NCBI RefSeq assembly: GCF_036884655.1
Contig: NC_088340.1
Coordinates: forward strand, 6,345,501-6,409,500
Reading direction: 5' to 3'
Length of the DNA: 64,000 nucleotides
Source of the DNA: Musa acuminata AAA Group
Taxonomy: Eukaryota > Streptophyta > Magnoliopsida > Zingiberales > Musaceae
Of the stretch, positions 50,201 through 61,100 are shown piece by piece. The position numbers and the translations under genes are program-made. Every line of letters starts with the position of its first letter. The first letter of the stretch is position 1. Below the pieces are notes generated by a model. It had not been told where the DNA came from. It did no database searches and saw only the letters and a list, made by a program, of their open reading frames with translations.

Positions 50201-51507
50201 ATTTGATTCTCAAGACGTTGCAAATGGAATAGTATGTTATCTTCCGTACGTGGAAACTTGTAAGGAGATCAGCAGCTACATATTTCACCAGGAGTTTGCG
50301 AGAATGGTGTTGCATATGTAGGTTATCAACATGAACTTGGTTGGTATCCGGGGCTACATGCTATTGTTTATGTATTTGATAATGCTTTACTTTCCTAAAT
50401 GTTGCATAAAAAGTTGAAATGATTGCTTAGTTGGAGTGAGGATCGTCATTTCAGTATCAGATCTTTTTCAGTCATCTTGTTGGATCAGTACAAGTCAATT
50501 TTCTCTGATGTACCATTAGTTGGATCAGTATCAATCAATTAGTGTCAATGTATTTTGTGTCGGTACATTATTATTTCAGATATAAAAGAAAAATACGAAG
50601 AAGGCAGCAAACGGAAGGAAGAGGAGGGAGGGAGGGAGGGAAGTGGAGACTAAGAGGAAGAGGAGAAGAGGCGTACTGATATGTGACGATGCACAACGGT
50701 AGTGTGTGATGATATTGTGATGTATCTTACGTATGATTAAGGCAAGTCACTACGTGGTTAGGATGCATGAAGAGGTCAGTTTGTGTGCAGGAAGTGCGAT
50801 TTGGGTTCCGCTACTTCCTTTTTACATGAGTGAATTGATTGTTTCGCATCGGTTCGAGCGATCATCAATCATTGGTTGGAGTCAAATGTCACAAGCATCA
50901 ATGTCAAATCAATTATTCGAAGACAAATGGCATTTTATGATTAAATTAGATTTTGAGAAAAATTGAAGCTAAATTTTCACTTGCAAAGCAGCTGACTTAG
51001 ACACCACCGTTTGGGCATATGGAATACATGTTTTCCCTCTTGCATAGTTACTTGATGAAACCATCAATCAGGTAATAAATATTTCGATCATGTTGATTAT
51101 TACTATGTAGAAAAAAACTAGCAACCAAGGATCTTCATGGGAATAATCTCCCTTCGGTCTTTGTTCGAGCAAAACGACATGCAAGTTGGAACATAAAACA
51201 TTTTACAGCTTAATTTTTAGGCATTTCTCATGCTTATCATCATCGTCATATATAGATAAGAAGAAAAAAAGAAAAGAAAAGGGTGCATGCCTAGTTTAAT
51301 CTCTATCCTCCAATTCCATGCCCATCAAAGTCTTTAGAATATAAGATAATGTGGTGAAGGTTTAATAGGTTGCATGTCACAGACCTCATGTCCATGAATC
51401 CATGAACCAAGTCCAATGCCAAGTAGTAACATATTCTTGTAGCTCGTGGTCTCAATTAGCACATCCACAACTCCAAAAAGCTGGGTACCTTAAAGATTTT
51501 GATACAC

Positions 51508-51725
51508 ACCTCAGCATGTCTTAAAGATGCAATCCCTTGGTCAAAGCCCATCTTTATAATCATAATATCATGATGATCCTCACAGGCTGATTTCTTTCCA
51601 TCTCCATCATCATTTAACCAATCTAAATGCTACCCCCTAATCCCCCTTTCCATCCTAACACTTCTTTCCATCCACCTCAGCATGTCTTAAAAACAGTGAA
51701 TTAAAGATGCAATCCCTCGGTCAAA
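51508..51725 (+). repeat. Direct repeat in the MADS-box promoter
   Basis: ACCTCAGCATGTCTTAAA at 51508 recurs at 51673. The following AAAGATGCAATCCC(T/C)(T/C)GGTCAAA recurs at about 51703-51725, but the second copy has a short insertion between the two halves. The repeat is about 38-53 bp long, starts about 165 bp apart, and ends about 20 bp before the TATA box. Confidence 0.85.
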
Positions 51726-51745
51726 ACACTCCTCCTGCTTCCCCC

Positions 51746-51752
51746 TATAAAA
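51746..51752 (+). promoter_or_regulatory. TATA box of the MADS-box gene
   Basis: TATAAAA in the context CCCCCTATAAAAGG, only 38 bp before the ATG at 51784. If used, transcription would start within a few bases of the start codon. Confidence 0.65.
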
Positions 51753-51783
51753 GGTAACTAACTGTACACAGCATACGGTACAC

Positions 51784-52476
51784 ATGGCCAGGAAGAAGGT
51801 AAACCTTGCATGGATCGCCAATGACTCCACGAGGAGGGCGACCTTCAAGAAGAGGAGGAAGGGGTTGATGAAGAAGGTGAGCGAGCTGTCGACTCTGTGC
51901 GACGTGAAGGCGTGCATGATCGTGTACGGGCCGCAGGAGCCGCACCCGGAGGTGTGGCCGTCGGTGCCGGAGGCCACCCGGGTGCTCGCGCGCTTCAAGA
52001 GCATGCCGGAGATGGAGCAGTGCAAGAAGATGATGAACCAGGAGGGGTTCCTCCGACAGCGCGTGGCCAAGCTGCAGGAGCAGCTCCGCAAGCAGGCGCG
52101 CGAGAACCGTGAGCTGGAGGTGGCGCTGCTCGTGCACGAGGGCCTGGCGGGGCGGAGCCTCGACGACGTGAGCATCGAGGACGCCACGAGCCTGGCGTGG
52201 ATGGTGGAGATGAAGGCGAAGGTGGTGCACGATCGGATCGAGCGCGTGAGGAAGGAGCACGTGGCCGCCGCGCTGCGAACGGCGGAGACAACCGTGGCCA
52301 CGAGGGAGAAGACGCCCGTGGAGGCGGCGATGGAGGCGCTCCAGCGGCAGGACTGGTTCATGGAGGTGATGAACCCCAACGATCACAACGTGATGTTTGG
52401 TGGAGGGGATGAAACGATTCCATCCTACATCGACCACAGCAGCCCATGGCTCGATCCTTACTACCCTTTGAACTGA
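51784..52476 (+). CDS. Type I (M-gamma) MADS-box transcription factor, AGL80-like
   Basis: An intronless gene of 230 residues. Residues 1-60 are a type I MADS domain: MARKKVNLAWIAND, then STRRATFKKRRKGLMKKVSE and LSTLCDVKACMIVYGP. It continues with the M-gamma hallmark PEVWPS, followed by FKSMPEMEQCKKMMNQEGFL and a coiled-coil-like RQRVAKLQEQLRKQARE stretch (about 97-115). There is no K domain, as expected for type I. In Arabidopsis the M-gamma protein AGL80 acts in the central cell and early endosperm with M-alpha partners such as AGL61. A similar female-gametophyte or endosperm role is inferred here. The C-terminus is rich in acidic residues, Pro and Tyr. The coding region is GC-rich against an AT-rich background, and the reading frame is intact. 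Confidence 0.95.
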   Translation: MARKKVNLAWIANDSTRRATFKKRRKGLMKKVSELSTLCDVKACMIVYGPQEPHPEVWPSVPEATRVLARFKSMPEMEQCKKMMNQEGFLRQRVAKLQEQLRKQARENRELEVALLVHEGLAGRSLDDVSIEDATSLAWMVEMKAKVVHDRIERVRKEHVAAALRTAETTVATREKTPVEAAMEALQRQDWFMEVMNPNDHNVMFGGGDETIPSYIDHSSPWLDPYYPLN

Positions 52477-54723
52477 AACCTCATGACCTCACTGGTCATG
52501 TCTGATGTCTGTTGTTCCTTCTTCTCTCTCGTTTGGTCCTTTCTTCTTCAGCTAGTCATATTAACTGTAGGATAAAGGGTGTCCCATATGAACAAATAAG
52601 AACTTATTCGATCAAATCTCTCCTTCATCTATTTATTTACGTTAACATACGGTTTTATTGAAGGCACAAAATGGCAAGCATTAACTTCAAGTGTCAATGA
52701 TGCAGAACAACAATCCATCATATCAAAGCAAGAGAAGCTCACTCACTTCACCGTGCTCTTGGACAGAGAGATACAGCTCGACTTACCTTTACTAGAATGG
52801 CAAGTGATGCAGCTATTCATCTCAATCTGATCACAATAAATATCATGGATAGGAGATGACAAATATCAATAGAATTGAATGACTCATTATCATCATCTTC
52901 CACCTCACTAGAACTAGACAGACAATATGACAGAAAGTGAACACCAAACAGGAAGCATTTGTTTGCTCATTTTTAAGAATAATGGAGGACATGAGAAATT
53001 ATATCAGTCAAACAATTATGCACCAACTCCAAGAGTGATAGAACCTAGAATAATGACTTGTAAGTCAAATCTCAGAAATATATCTTAATTTTCATGTAAG
53101 TTTGCTGAAAAACCTCGAAATGCTCGGTCCTTATTCATTTCAAGACTCTAATTTAGGAATATCCATTGCAATTATGTTTCATACACCATACACTCATTTA
53201 TTTAGCACATCCATTCTCAAAACTATATTCAACGTTTTTGAGGACTATGCTTATTCCAAATGCAAGCATCAGTAATTACTTGCTGCACAAATGGAGACCA
53301 ATTATTACCTCAATTATAAACTTGATTATTTTTCTAAGTAAGAAGGATACTTGGATTTTCTTCGATATATCATATTATTTAGCCATCAATCGATATAGAA
53401 ATTATTCTCAAGAAACTTTGGTTTGATAAAAAAATTATATTTTCTTTCGGGAATAATAATATTCCATGAACTCCATATTTGTTTCTAAATAAAAAGAGAT
53501 AAATTCATATGATTGTGGAGAAACTCAGAAACATAGTGATGAGATAAGTATTAATGATTGATCTTGCAACCCACATATTAATGTCGCATTTTGTCTACCC
53601 ACTCAGCCACCAGCTTTCAAGGATTTGGCACACTAAATTACAAGCATTATTCTTCGCAAAGCGACATGATGGGATTCATTCAATGAGTCGAGCTGTGTGT
53701 GTGGATCAAAGTTGGGAGGCTCCAAAACCAGTATGTTTTAACTTTGCTCATAATGTGTTTTCCATGGTCTACATGAAATCCACTTGATACATTTATGTTG
53801 TATGTAATGCAACTCCAATTGGAGGTCAACCTTCTCACTCTAAAAGTAAATGTCATGATTTTTCTTATGTCAATTTTTAGAAATGATCTTTTCATTGATA
53901 CTTGATGCTCTTATTAAAATTTGAAGATATTGACTAATTTAGGTAGTAAAAATATTATCTTCAACTCTCATCATAAATTGGACTGAATTTTTATTTTCAC
54001 CTTAAATTACTTAGCTAGCTTAGCTGATAAAGATTTATCCTCTATTATTCATCATTCATAACAAGTTTTATACTAAAATATTATGAAAATATATAAAAGT
54101 TGTAATATATTTTATATAATTATGATTTCATATAGCATGTTCTATTGAAAAGAATTAAAATTGATCTATCTCCTCCCTCCTCTCGTTATCGTTGTCGTCT
54201 TCGTCTTCTCCTTCCCAAGTAAGCTTATCATCTCATCGACTAATTTGGAGCCTATTATACAATTTCACTTATAAAAATTATTTTAACAAAAACTGAAAAA
54301 AAAAATATTTCCCGTTTCGTATGAATCCTAATTATATTTAAAAGCAAGTGTTTCTAATCCATCATAGTCAGCTCCTCGTCATAGAAAAAAAAATATTAAT
54401 TTTTTCCATCTAATCTTAAACTTATATGTATATATTTTAGGGTAACTTATAGTACTTGTTTTCATTCGTTGGTGATCAATGATAATGAAAAATAAATTAA
54501 ATATTTTTTAATAGAATTATAGTGTTCTTGGCTACTCGACAAATCACTGTAACTTTAGTCGGAAACTTTGTAATCCATTCGGTGAAGGAAAGAACTGTGA
54601 ATCGATTCACTTGGTTGGGTTTTGATGAGAAAATAATTATTTTTTGAATAAATATATTTTACATATTTTAAAAAGATGGAGTATATAATGTTTTAAATAT
54701 TTTAAAAACATATTTTAAATAAA
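52477..54723. other. Intergenic region, no gene recognised
   Basis: The MADS gene's 3' flank, followed by AT-rich sequence. There are no coding frames with family resemblance on either strand and no clear transposon ends. Confidence 0.5.
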
Positions 54724-55919
54724 TATGGTCAGCCATACATTATTTTTTTATGACTATATATAATGTGTTTGTGTAACACTTGGAGTAGACCACCCTATGG
54801 ACCGGCCAAGAGGGTGGATCATAAATGGGCGAAAAAATAGATGGTAGCTTTTGGAGGGATATTTATGATATCTTTAAAATATCGTATGATTGTTTGGAAA
54901 TAATGAAAAGAAGGGTTGCCATTTGAAAAATACTAAAAAGAAAATAAATTTCTTTAAAAAAATACTAATTAAATTATATGTTTGATATTTTAAGTATTTT
55001 ACTATCTAATAATTTAAATATTTTAAACAATAGTATATTTTAAATATGCACATTAATTTTTTTTCCTAAATCTGTGATTAATATTTACTTGACCATTGTT
55101 CGAATTTGATGAAATATGCATCAATTATTGACATGAAAATAGAAATTAAAATATAAGAATTTGATATCGCAAAATGGATTGCAACCCCCTTCCTCCTCCA
55201 TCAGCCATCTAACTCATGCAATAGGAGAATTATCTCAAATCTAAAGAGAAATACAAAAAAGCATTTTCATGGTGGATGCTTGCTTTATTGGACCAAAATT
55301 ATTGAACTTCTCTTGCACAGTACTACTATTCACTGGCTTTTTTTTTCGTTCTCTTTGAATCCATTATGTATGGACAGCTTTGCATCGTCATCTCAATTAT
55401 CCGTCTGATTAGAACAAAAGATGATTCCATAAATTAGACCCTGCTTTCAGATTAAAGAGAAAATGAGACCCGGATATTATTTGATTGAATGTGGATTTTT
55501 CTCTATAATTTTTTTAGTACCGTGCACAGAATTTAAGTTTTTATTTGAACTATCGATGCATGAATTTGAAGTACTCATGTGAACTATGGATACATGGCGG
55601 TCCCATTCTTCTTTCACCATTACCTCTTATTTTTTTTTTATAAATAAATATTATTATTTACATTTTATATTTTAGCATAATATAATGTTATATTTTCTTT
55701 TTTTTTAAATAAAAATAAAAATTACACTCTCACGGATTGATCGATGGTTCAACCGATGACTCATTAACCCAATCTTTTTCAAGAAAGTGAATCTATAATC
55801 CGACTTTGATAACTACAGTTTTGAGTTAAGAATAAAGTTTGATGATATTAAATGAGAAAATGAAAATAACTATTGAGGCACAAATGAAAGAAATTTATTT
55901 ATTTATTTATATTTATATT
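54724..55919 (+). repeat. Long direct repeat, copy 1 (upstream of the P450)
   Basis: About 1.2 kb matching 62822-64000 in the same orientation, with scattered substitutions and short indels, roughly 90% or better identity by eye. Shared landmarks: CCACCCTATGGACCGGCCAA, TGGTAGCTTTTGGAGGGATA, TACTATTCACTGGCTTTTTT and GGATACATGGCGGTCCCATT. The offset at the left edge is 8098 bp. It is noncoding and AT-rich and does not look like a known transposon. Confidence 0.93.
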
Positions 55920-56263
55920 AGCTTTTGTTGCTGAGTCATTTTCAATCACACGATGCCTCATGCTATGTGTATTGATGGACGATGATCCAACTCCACGACA
56001 TCTTTGTAAATTGTTGGTCTACATACCCTCGAATGCAAGGTCAACCATGCACAGAGTTTTCCGGATACAAGCTTCCCCACTGGCTGATGACTCGCGTGGC
56101 AGCTTTCGGGGTGATGGATAGCAGCAGAAATCTTTCTTATGGCCGCAAGAAACTTGAATCTGAGCGACACAGTTGTGTGTCCACATTTTGTTAGTGCAAA
56201 TTGATAGAAATGAAATGACATAGAAAGAAGAAGATTGTATTGATTGATTGTATTGATCGAAAC
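55920..56263. other. Spacer between the direct repeat and the copia element
   Basis: Unique-looking sequence of moderate GC, probably the original upstream region of the P450 gene that the copia insertion separated from it. I see no coding frame with family resemblance. Confidence 0.5.
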
Positions 56264-58796
56264 AGTACATAATACTTCATATTTATACATGTTTAGAAGA
56301 GAGAATTTTCCTCAACAGATTTATGATATCTTATCATGTAGTTAGGGAGATCTTGACAATTGTTATCACGGGAGATCTTGACTGTTGTTGCGGTTGTTAT
56401 CATGGGATATCTTGATTGTTATCATACCCCCGCAAGACGGTGCTTCTGTCAAGGACGCCGATCTTGGACCGATGTGATAAAAGCGATTTGCGGGTGAGAG
56501 GCTTTGTGAGGGAGTCCGCTAATTGATCAGCCGTATGTACGTGAGACACACGTAGTTGATGTTTGATAACTTGTTCTCGCACAAAGTGAAAGTCGATGGC
56601 GATGTGTTTCATGCGGGAGTGGAATACCGGATTGGCGCATAGATAAGTGGCTCCGACATTGTCACAATATATTATAGGAGTAGAGTTGATGTTGATGCCA
56701 AGTTCCTTGAGGAGATTCATGACACAATTGAGTTCTGCAACTGCGGTGGCAATGGCACGGTATTCAACTTCAATTGTAGAACGTGCAACTGTCTTTTGCT
56801 TCTTGGAACTCCAACTGATCGGATTAGGTCCAAGGAAGAGAATATACCCCGATGTGGATGTTCTGTCATCAAAATTCCTTGCCCAATCAGCATCAGCAAA
56901 GGCATGGAGATGAAGGGGAGAGTGTTTGCGAAAAAAGATGCCATGATTTATAGTCCCATGAAGATATCGTAATATTCGTTTGACTGCAGACCAATGCATA
57001 GTAGATGGTCGATGCATAAATTGAGATAATTTATTGACCGCAAATGAGATATTCGGACGGGTGAGAGATAAGTACTGTAAGGAGCCAAGGACTTGACGGT
57101 ATTGAGTTGGGTCTGTAGTAGAGCTTCCATCACATAGTTTGAGCGACTCGCCAGTAGACAAAGGTGTTGTAACTGCCTTTGCATCTTGCATGTTCGTTTT
57201 AGATAATAGATCTTGAATATACGTTGTGATAGAAAGAGCCCGGAAGATATATATGTTGCTTCCACTCCCAAAAAATAGCTCAAGGTTCCTAGATCTTTAA
57301 GGGAGAACCGATCTGCTAAATGCTTAAGGAATGTCTTGATTTCCATAGGATTATTGCCTGTGACAATAATATCATCCACATATACCAGAAGATATAATAT
57401 ATTGCCACTTTGGTGACGAAGAAATAAGGAAGTATCAGACTTAGAGTTGATGAAGCCAATTGATACAAAAAACGAGCCAAGTTCAGTGTACCAAGCTCTT
57501 GGAGCCTGACGAAGTCCATAAATAGCTTTTTGTAGTTTACAAACATGCTTTGGATATTGAGGGTGGATGAAGCCAAGAGGCTGCTGCATGAAGACTTCGT
57601 CAGTTAGGGTCCCCTGTAGAAAGGCATTGTTAACGTCGAGTTGACGTAAATGCCAGCCTTTTGAGATGGCCAAACTCAAAATAAGTCGAATTGTTGTTGG
57701 TTTAACAACAGGGCTGAATGTCTCTGTAAAGTCAACACCAGGTCGTTGATGAAATCCTTTGGCCACTAGACGCACTTTATATCTAGCTACGGATCCATCT
57801 GGGTTCCGCTTAATTCGAAAGACCCACTTACACCCGATGATGTTTTGTGTGGGATGAGAGGGTACAAGAGTCCATGTAGAATTATGGATGAGTGCATCAT
57901 ATTCTTCACACATGGCTTTACGCTAGTATGGAGATTTTTGGGCTTGAGTAATTGTGGTAGGTTCAGTAGTCTCTGACAAGGATGTTGTATACCACAAGCC
58001 CAAATCTAACATGTGTACTTCGTGAAATAGTCTACAAAAATAACATAAAATCTAAATTTGTCAAAGGAAGTGAGTGGAGCGGGGCCCCAAACATTAGTGT
58101 AAATAACCTCAAGGGGTTTAGAGCAAAATATAAAGGATTTTCCAGAGGGAAGTCTATGACTCTTATTACTTAAACAAGCATCACAATGAGTGATGATGTT
58201 ATTGGTTATAAGCGTAGGAAGAGAATAACGGGAAAGTAATTTTTGCTGAATAAAAGTTGAGGGATGACCAAGACGACAATACCACACATCAGTTGGATTA
58301 TTAGCGTAGGAAGAGAATAACGGGAAAGTAATTTTTGCTGAATAAAAGTTGAGGGATGACCAAGACGACGATACCACACATCAGTTAGAGCTGCGACCGA
58401 CGAGTAGGCAATGGGTTGGGTGATTTATGAAACTGACGGCCACTGTAGCGAGAGAGGGAGGAGGAGAAAAGCAGAATGATGTGCTGCAAAGGAGGCTACA
58501 GCGATGAACTGCAGCGAGGAGGCTGCAAAGGAGGTTGCAGCGATGCACTGCAGAGGAGGCAAAAGCGGGCAAGGAATCTGAGGGCACAGGCGTTCCTTTC
58601 GTTCCCCTTAAGTTTCTCACTGCTCTGATAACATGAGTACACAATACTTCATATTTATACATGTTTAGAAGAGAGAATTTTCCTCAACAGATTTATGATA
58701 TCTTATCATATAGTTAGGGAGATATTGACTGTTATTATCACGGGAGATCTTGACTGTTGTTGCGGTTGTTATCACGGGATATCTTGATTGTTATCA
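56264..58796 (-). mobile_element. Ty1/copia retrotransposon, LTRs present, internally deleted
   Basis: Left LTR 56264-56424 and right LTR about 58634-58796 are direct repeats of about 161 bp, with about 7 mismatches by eye. On the minus strand the LTR begins TGATAACAATCAAGATATCC. The primer-binding-site-like TGTTATCAGAGC lies just inside the right (5') LTR, and the polypurine tract GCGGGGGTA abuts the left (3') LTR. Minus-strand pol fragments occur in copia order: integrase zinc finger (H...H...CDACLSNK, about 58300-58150), reverse transcriptase (57913-57200, with [17 protein letters not shown] and catalytic YVDD), and RNase H (57191-56400, with FADADWA and HTADQLADSLTKP). Gag, protease and most of the integrase core are missing. 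The RT-RNase H frame is broken near 57200, so the element is not autonomous. Confidence 0.93.
58212..58390 (-). repeat. 92-bp tandem duplication inside the copia integrase region
   Basis: The segment starting GCGTAGGAAGAGAATAACGG at 58212 recurs at 58304, nearly identical through CACACATCAGTT. It duplicates part of the integrase zinc-finger region and is one reason the element's frame is broken. Confidence 0.9.
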
Positions 58797-58946
58797 CAAA
58801 TGACGGACAGAAGAATCCAAATCAACATAACCAGTGAACGAAGCCAAGATGGGTCATTGTGTCGGACAGATCGTTTTGTTGTAGATGAAACCGGAAGAAT
58901 CGGAGGTCAAGCTTCGCCTTTACGAGTTCTCCCTTCTGCAAGACTG

Positions 58947-60939
58947 ATGAGTAATCTCGGTCTCGTACTGGGTGCTCTGTTGGTGGTTCTGATCTGGTAC
59001 TTATGGAAGGGGTTGAAGTATCTAACATGGAGGCCATATGTGATCACAGAAGCTTTCAGGAAGCAAGGGGTGAGAGGCCCTGCTTACAGGTTCTGGTCGG
59101 GATCACTCGGAGAGATAAGAAGCATAAGCAAAGCCGCCATGGAGCAGATCTTGGACGTAAAGTCACATGATATCTCCACGAGAGTTCAGCCTTTTTACCG
59201 CAAGTGGACGTCGGAATACGGTCAGACTCCATCTTCCCTTCCTCAGATCCTGCATAACTTATTTGTAATTTCCACTGTCATGCAGAAAAGAATCAAGTCC
59301 TCCATGCGGATTTCTTATGTGGCTCCGCTGATAGTCGATCCGTTGTTCTTCAAGCAGGTGAACCATTCTTGTTTTGGTTTGGACCAGAGCCAAGGATTTG
59401 CGTCTGCCACCCGGAGCTAATTAAGCAAGTTCTTGCGAACAAGTTCAGGTTCTACCCCAAGATCGATCCGCCTCCCAACGTTACGTCCCTCCTGGGCAAG
59501 GGATTGATCCTTGTAGAAGGCACGGAATGGGTGAGGCATCGAAGGGTCGTCGGCCCTGCTTTCCACATGGAGAAGCTCAAGGTCAGCTTCCCATATCTCT
59601 TCTATGACCTCAATTTGATGTCTGGTCTGGCCTAGCTGATGGTGTAATTTACTGTAATTGGATCAGAAATCAAATTGTTTGTTTCTTTTGGACCTTTCGT
59701 ATCGATTAACACAAAGAACTCGTTGCTTGTTGTAGATACTCACAAAGACAACGGCAGAATGCGCGAAGGCAATGTTAGAAGGTTGGGAAGCAGAGTATCA
59801 GCAGAAGGAAATAGACGTGTCTGCACAATTTCAAGAACTGGCAGTAGATTTGATCTCTCAAGCCACTTTCGGAAGCAGCTTCACGGAAGGGAAAGAAGTC
59901 TTCCTAGCACAGCAAGAACTCCAGAAGATCGTGGTAGCCAGTAATCTTAGTATAAATATCCCAGGAACCAAGTAAGTGTACTTTGCACCTGAGTCTTGCA
60001 GGGATATGTCATCAGGCGTTGAGGAATCCTTGATCTGGATTCATTTGCTTTGCAGATACATCCCTAGCAGGAGTAACCTGTACAAATGGAAGCTGGAGAA
60101 GAGAGCGAGGAGCAAACTCGTTAGTATCATTCAGGCTCGAGTGGATTCCAAGGAACGCTGTGGCTACGGAAATGATCTGCTTGGCTTGATGTTAGAAGCT
60201 TGTCACAAGCCAGAGGGGCAGATCCTGAGCATGGACGCAATCGTAGATGAGTGCAAGACGTTTTTCTTCGCAGGGCAGGAGACCACCGCCCAGTTCCTCA
60301 CGTGGACTATGTTCTTGTTGAGCACAAACCAGAACTGGCAGGAGAAGCTCCGGGAGGAAGTGCTGCGAGAGTGTGGGATGCAAAGCCCAGATGCAGATAT
60401 GCTCAGAAAGCTGAAACTAGTAAATCCAGTGCCCGTTTTATCCATGTAAGCTCGATAAAGCTGTGGTGTGACAGTGTGTCGATCCTGTGCAGGTCACCAT
60501 GGTTCTCCTGGAAACCTTGAGGCTCTACGGCCCAATCGACGTGCTAAGGAGAAAGGCCGGTAAAGATATGACCTTGGGGAAGATCAACATCCCCAAAGAC
60601 ACCGAGATAGTGATGCCGATCATGCTGACTCATAGGAACAAGGAGATATGGGGACCTGATGCTGATGAGTTCAACCCACTCAGATTCGAGCACGGGGTCA
60701 CCAAAGCTGCCACACACCCCACTGCGCTGCTCGCGTTCGCGGTAGGGCCGCGGGCTTGCATCGGCCGAAACTTCGCCATGTTGGAAGCCAAGACTGTGAT
60801 CACAATGATACTGCAGAGGTTCTCCTTTTCTCTTTCGTCCGAGTACAAGCACGCTCCTCGACGCTCGATCTCTGTGCAACCTCAGTACGGCCTTCCTATC
60901 GTTCTCAAGCCGCTGCGTGCCGGAATCAGAATTGGTTGA
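58947..60939 (+). CDS. CYP709: Cytochrome P450, CYP709-type (CYP72 clan)
   Basis: Five GT-AG exons: 58947-59220, 59358-59581, 59736-59971, 60056-60419, 60493-60939. They total 1545 nt, 514 residues, the normal length. The N-terminal membrane anchor is MSNLGLVLGALLVVLIWYLW, followed by WRPYVITEAFRKQGVRGPAY. The I-helix oxygen-activation motif is AGQETT (317-322), the K-helix ExxR is ETLR (373-376), and the heme motif FAVGPRACIG has ligand Cys455. The sequence follows CYP709B proteins throughout. CYP709s are ER-bound monooxygenases; known members include a wheat fatty-acid sub-terminal hydroxylase and Arabidopsis genes linked to ABA and salt response. The substrate here is unknown. An in-frame ATG at 58800 would add 49 residues, but the hydrophobic anchor supports 58947. 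The copia LTR ends 150 bp upstream, in opposite orientation. Confidence 0.95.
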
Positions 60940-61094
60940 TGCTGTAGTTCTATCTCTATGTCATCGTGCTTATTATTATCATGTAAGCGTATGGCCCGCA
61001 TGGTCTTGGTGCTGTATCTAAATGTCGAGGAAACCACCTGCTAATTTGCACTGGATTTCGTAGTCTGTGACTTGAATCCAACTATAAGCCCATA

Positions 61095-61100
61095 AATAAA
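61095..61100 (+). terminator. Polyadenylation signal of the P450 gene
   Basis: AATAAA about 155 bp after the stop codon, in an AT-rich 3' flank. Confidence 0.5.

Larger units (their letters stand above)
45771..51745. other. Long intergenic region without a recognised gene
   Basis: The first 150-300 bp are the GeBP-like 3'UTR. The rest is AT-rich with no family-like coding frame. It contains an (AT)n(AG)n microsatellite at 47207-47246. A minus-strand stretch at about 50315-50190 has a weak resemblance to the C-terminal end of a copia RNase H region (VKYVAADLLT). A purine-rich segment with GGGA repeats (about 50.58-50.67 kb) may belong to the MITE-like repeat seen in CAMTA intron 9. The last part is the MADS-box promoter. 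Confidence 0.45.

Noticed and set aside
49339..50315. Minus-strand fragments that vaguely recall copia RNase H
   Set aside because: Only a short VKYVAADLLT-like phrase fits. There are no LTRs, YVDD or ordered domains, so I mention it in the intergenic entry but do not call an element.
51687..52437. Two 230-residue antisense frames over the MADS-box gene
   Set aside because: Composition artefacts opposite a clear MADS domain.
58788..59420. 210-residue frame running past the first P450 intron
   Set aside because: Homology to CYP709 stops at 59220 and resumes in another frame at 59358, with GT-AG borders, so the intervening sequence is intron 1.
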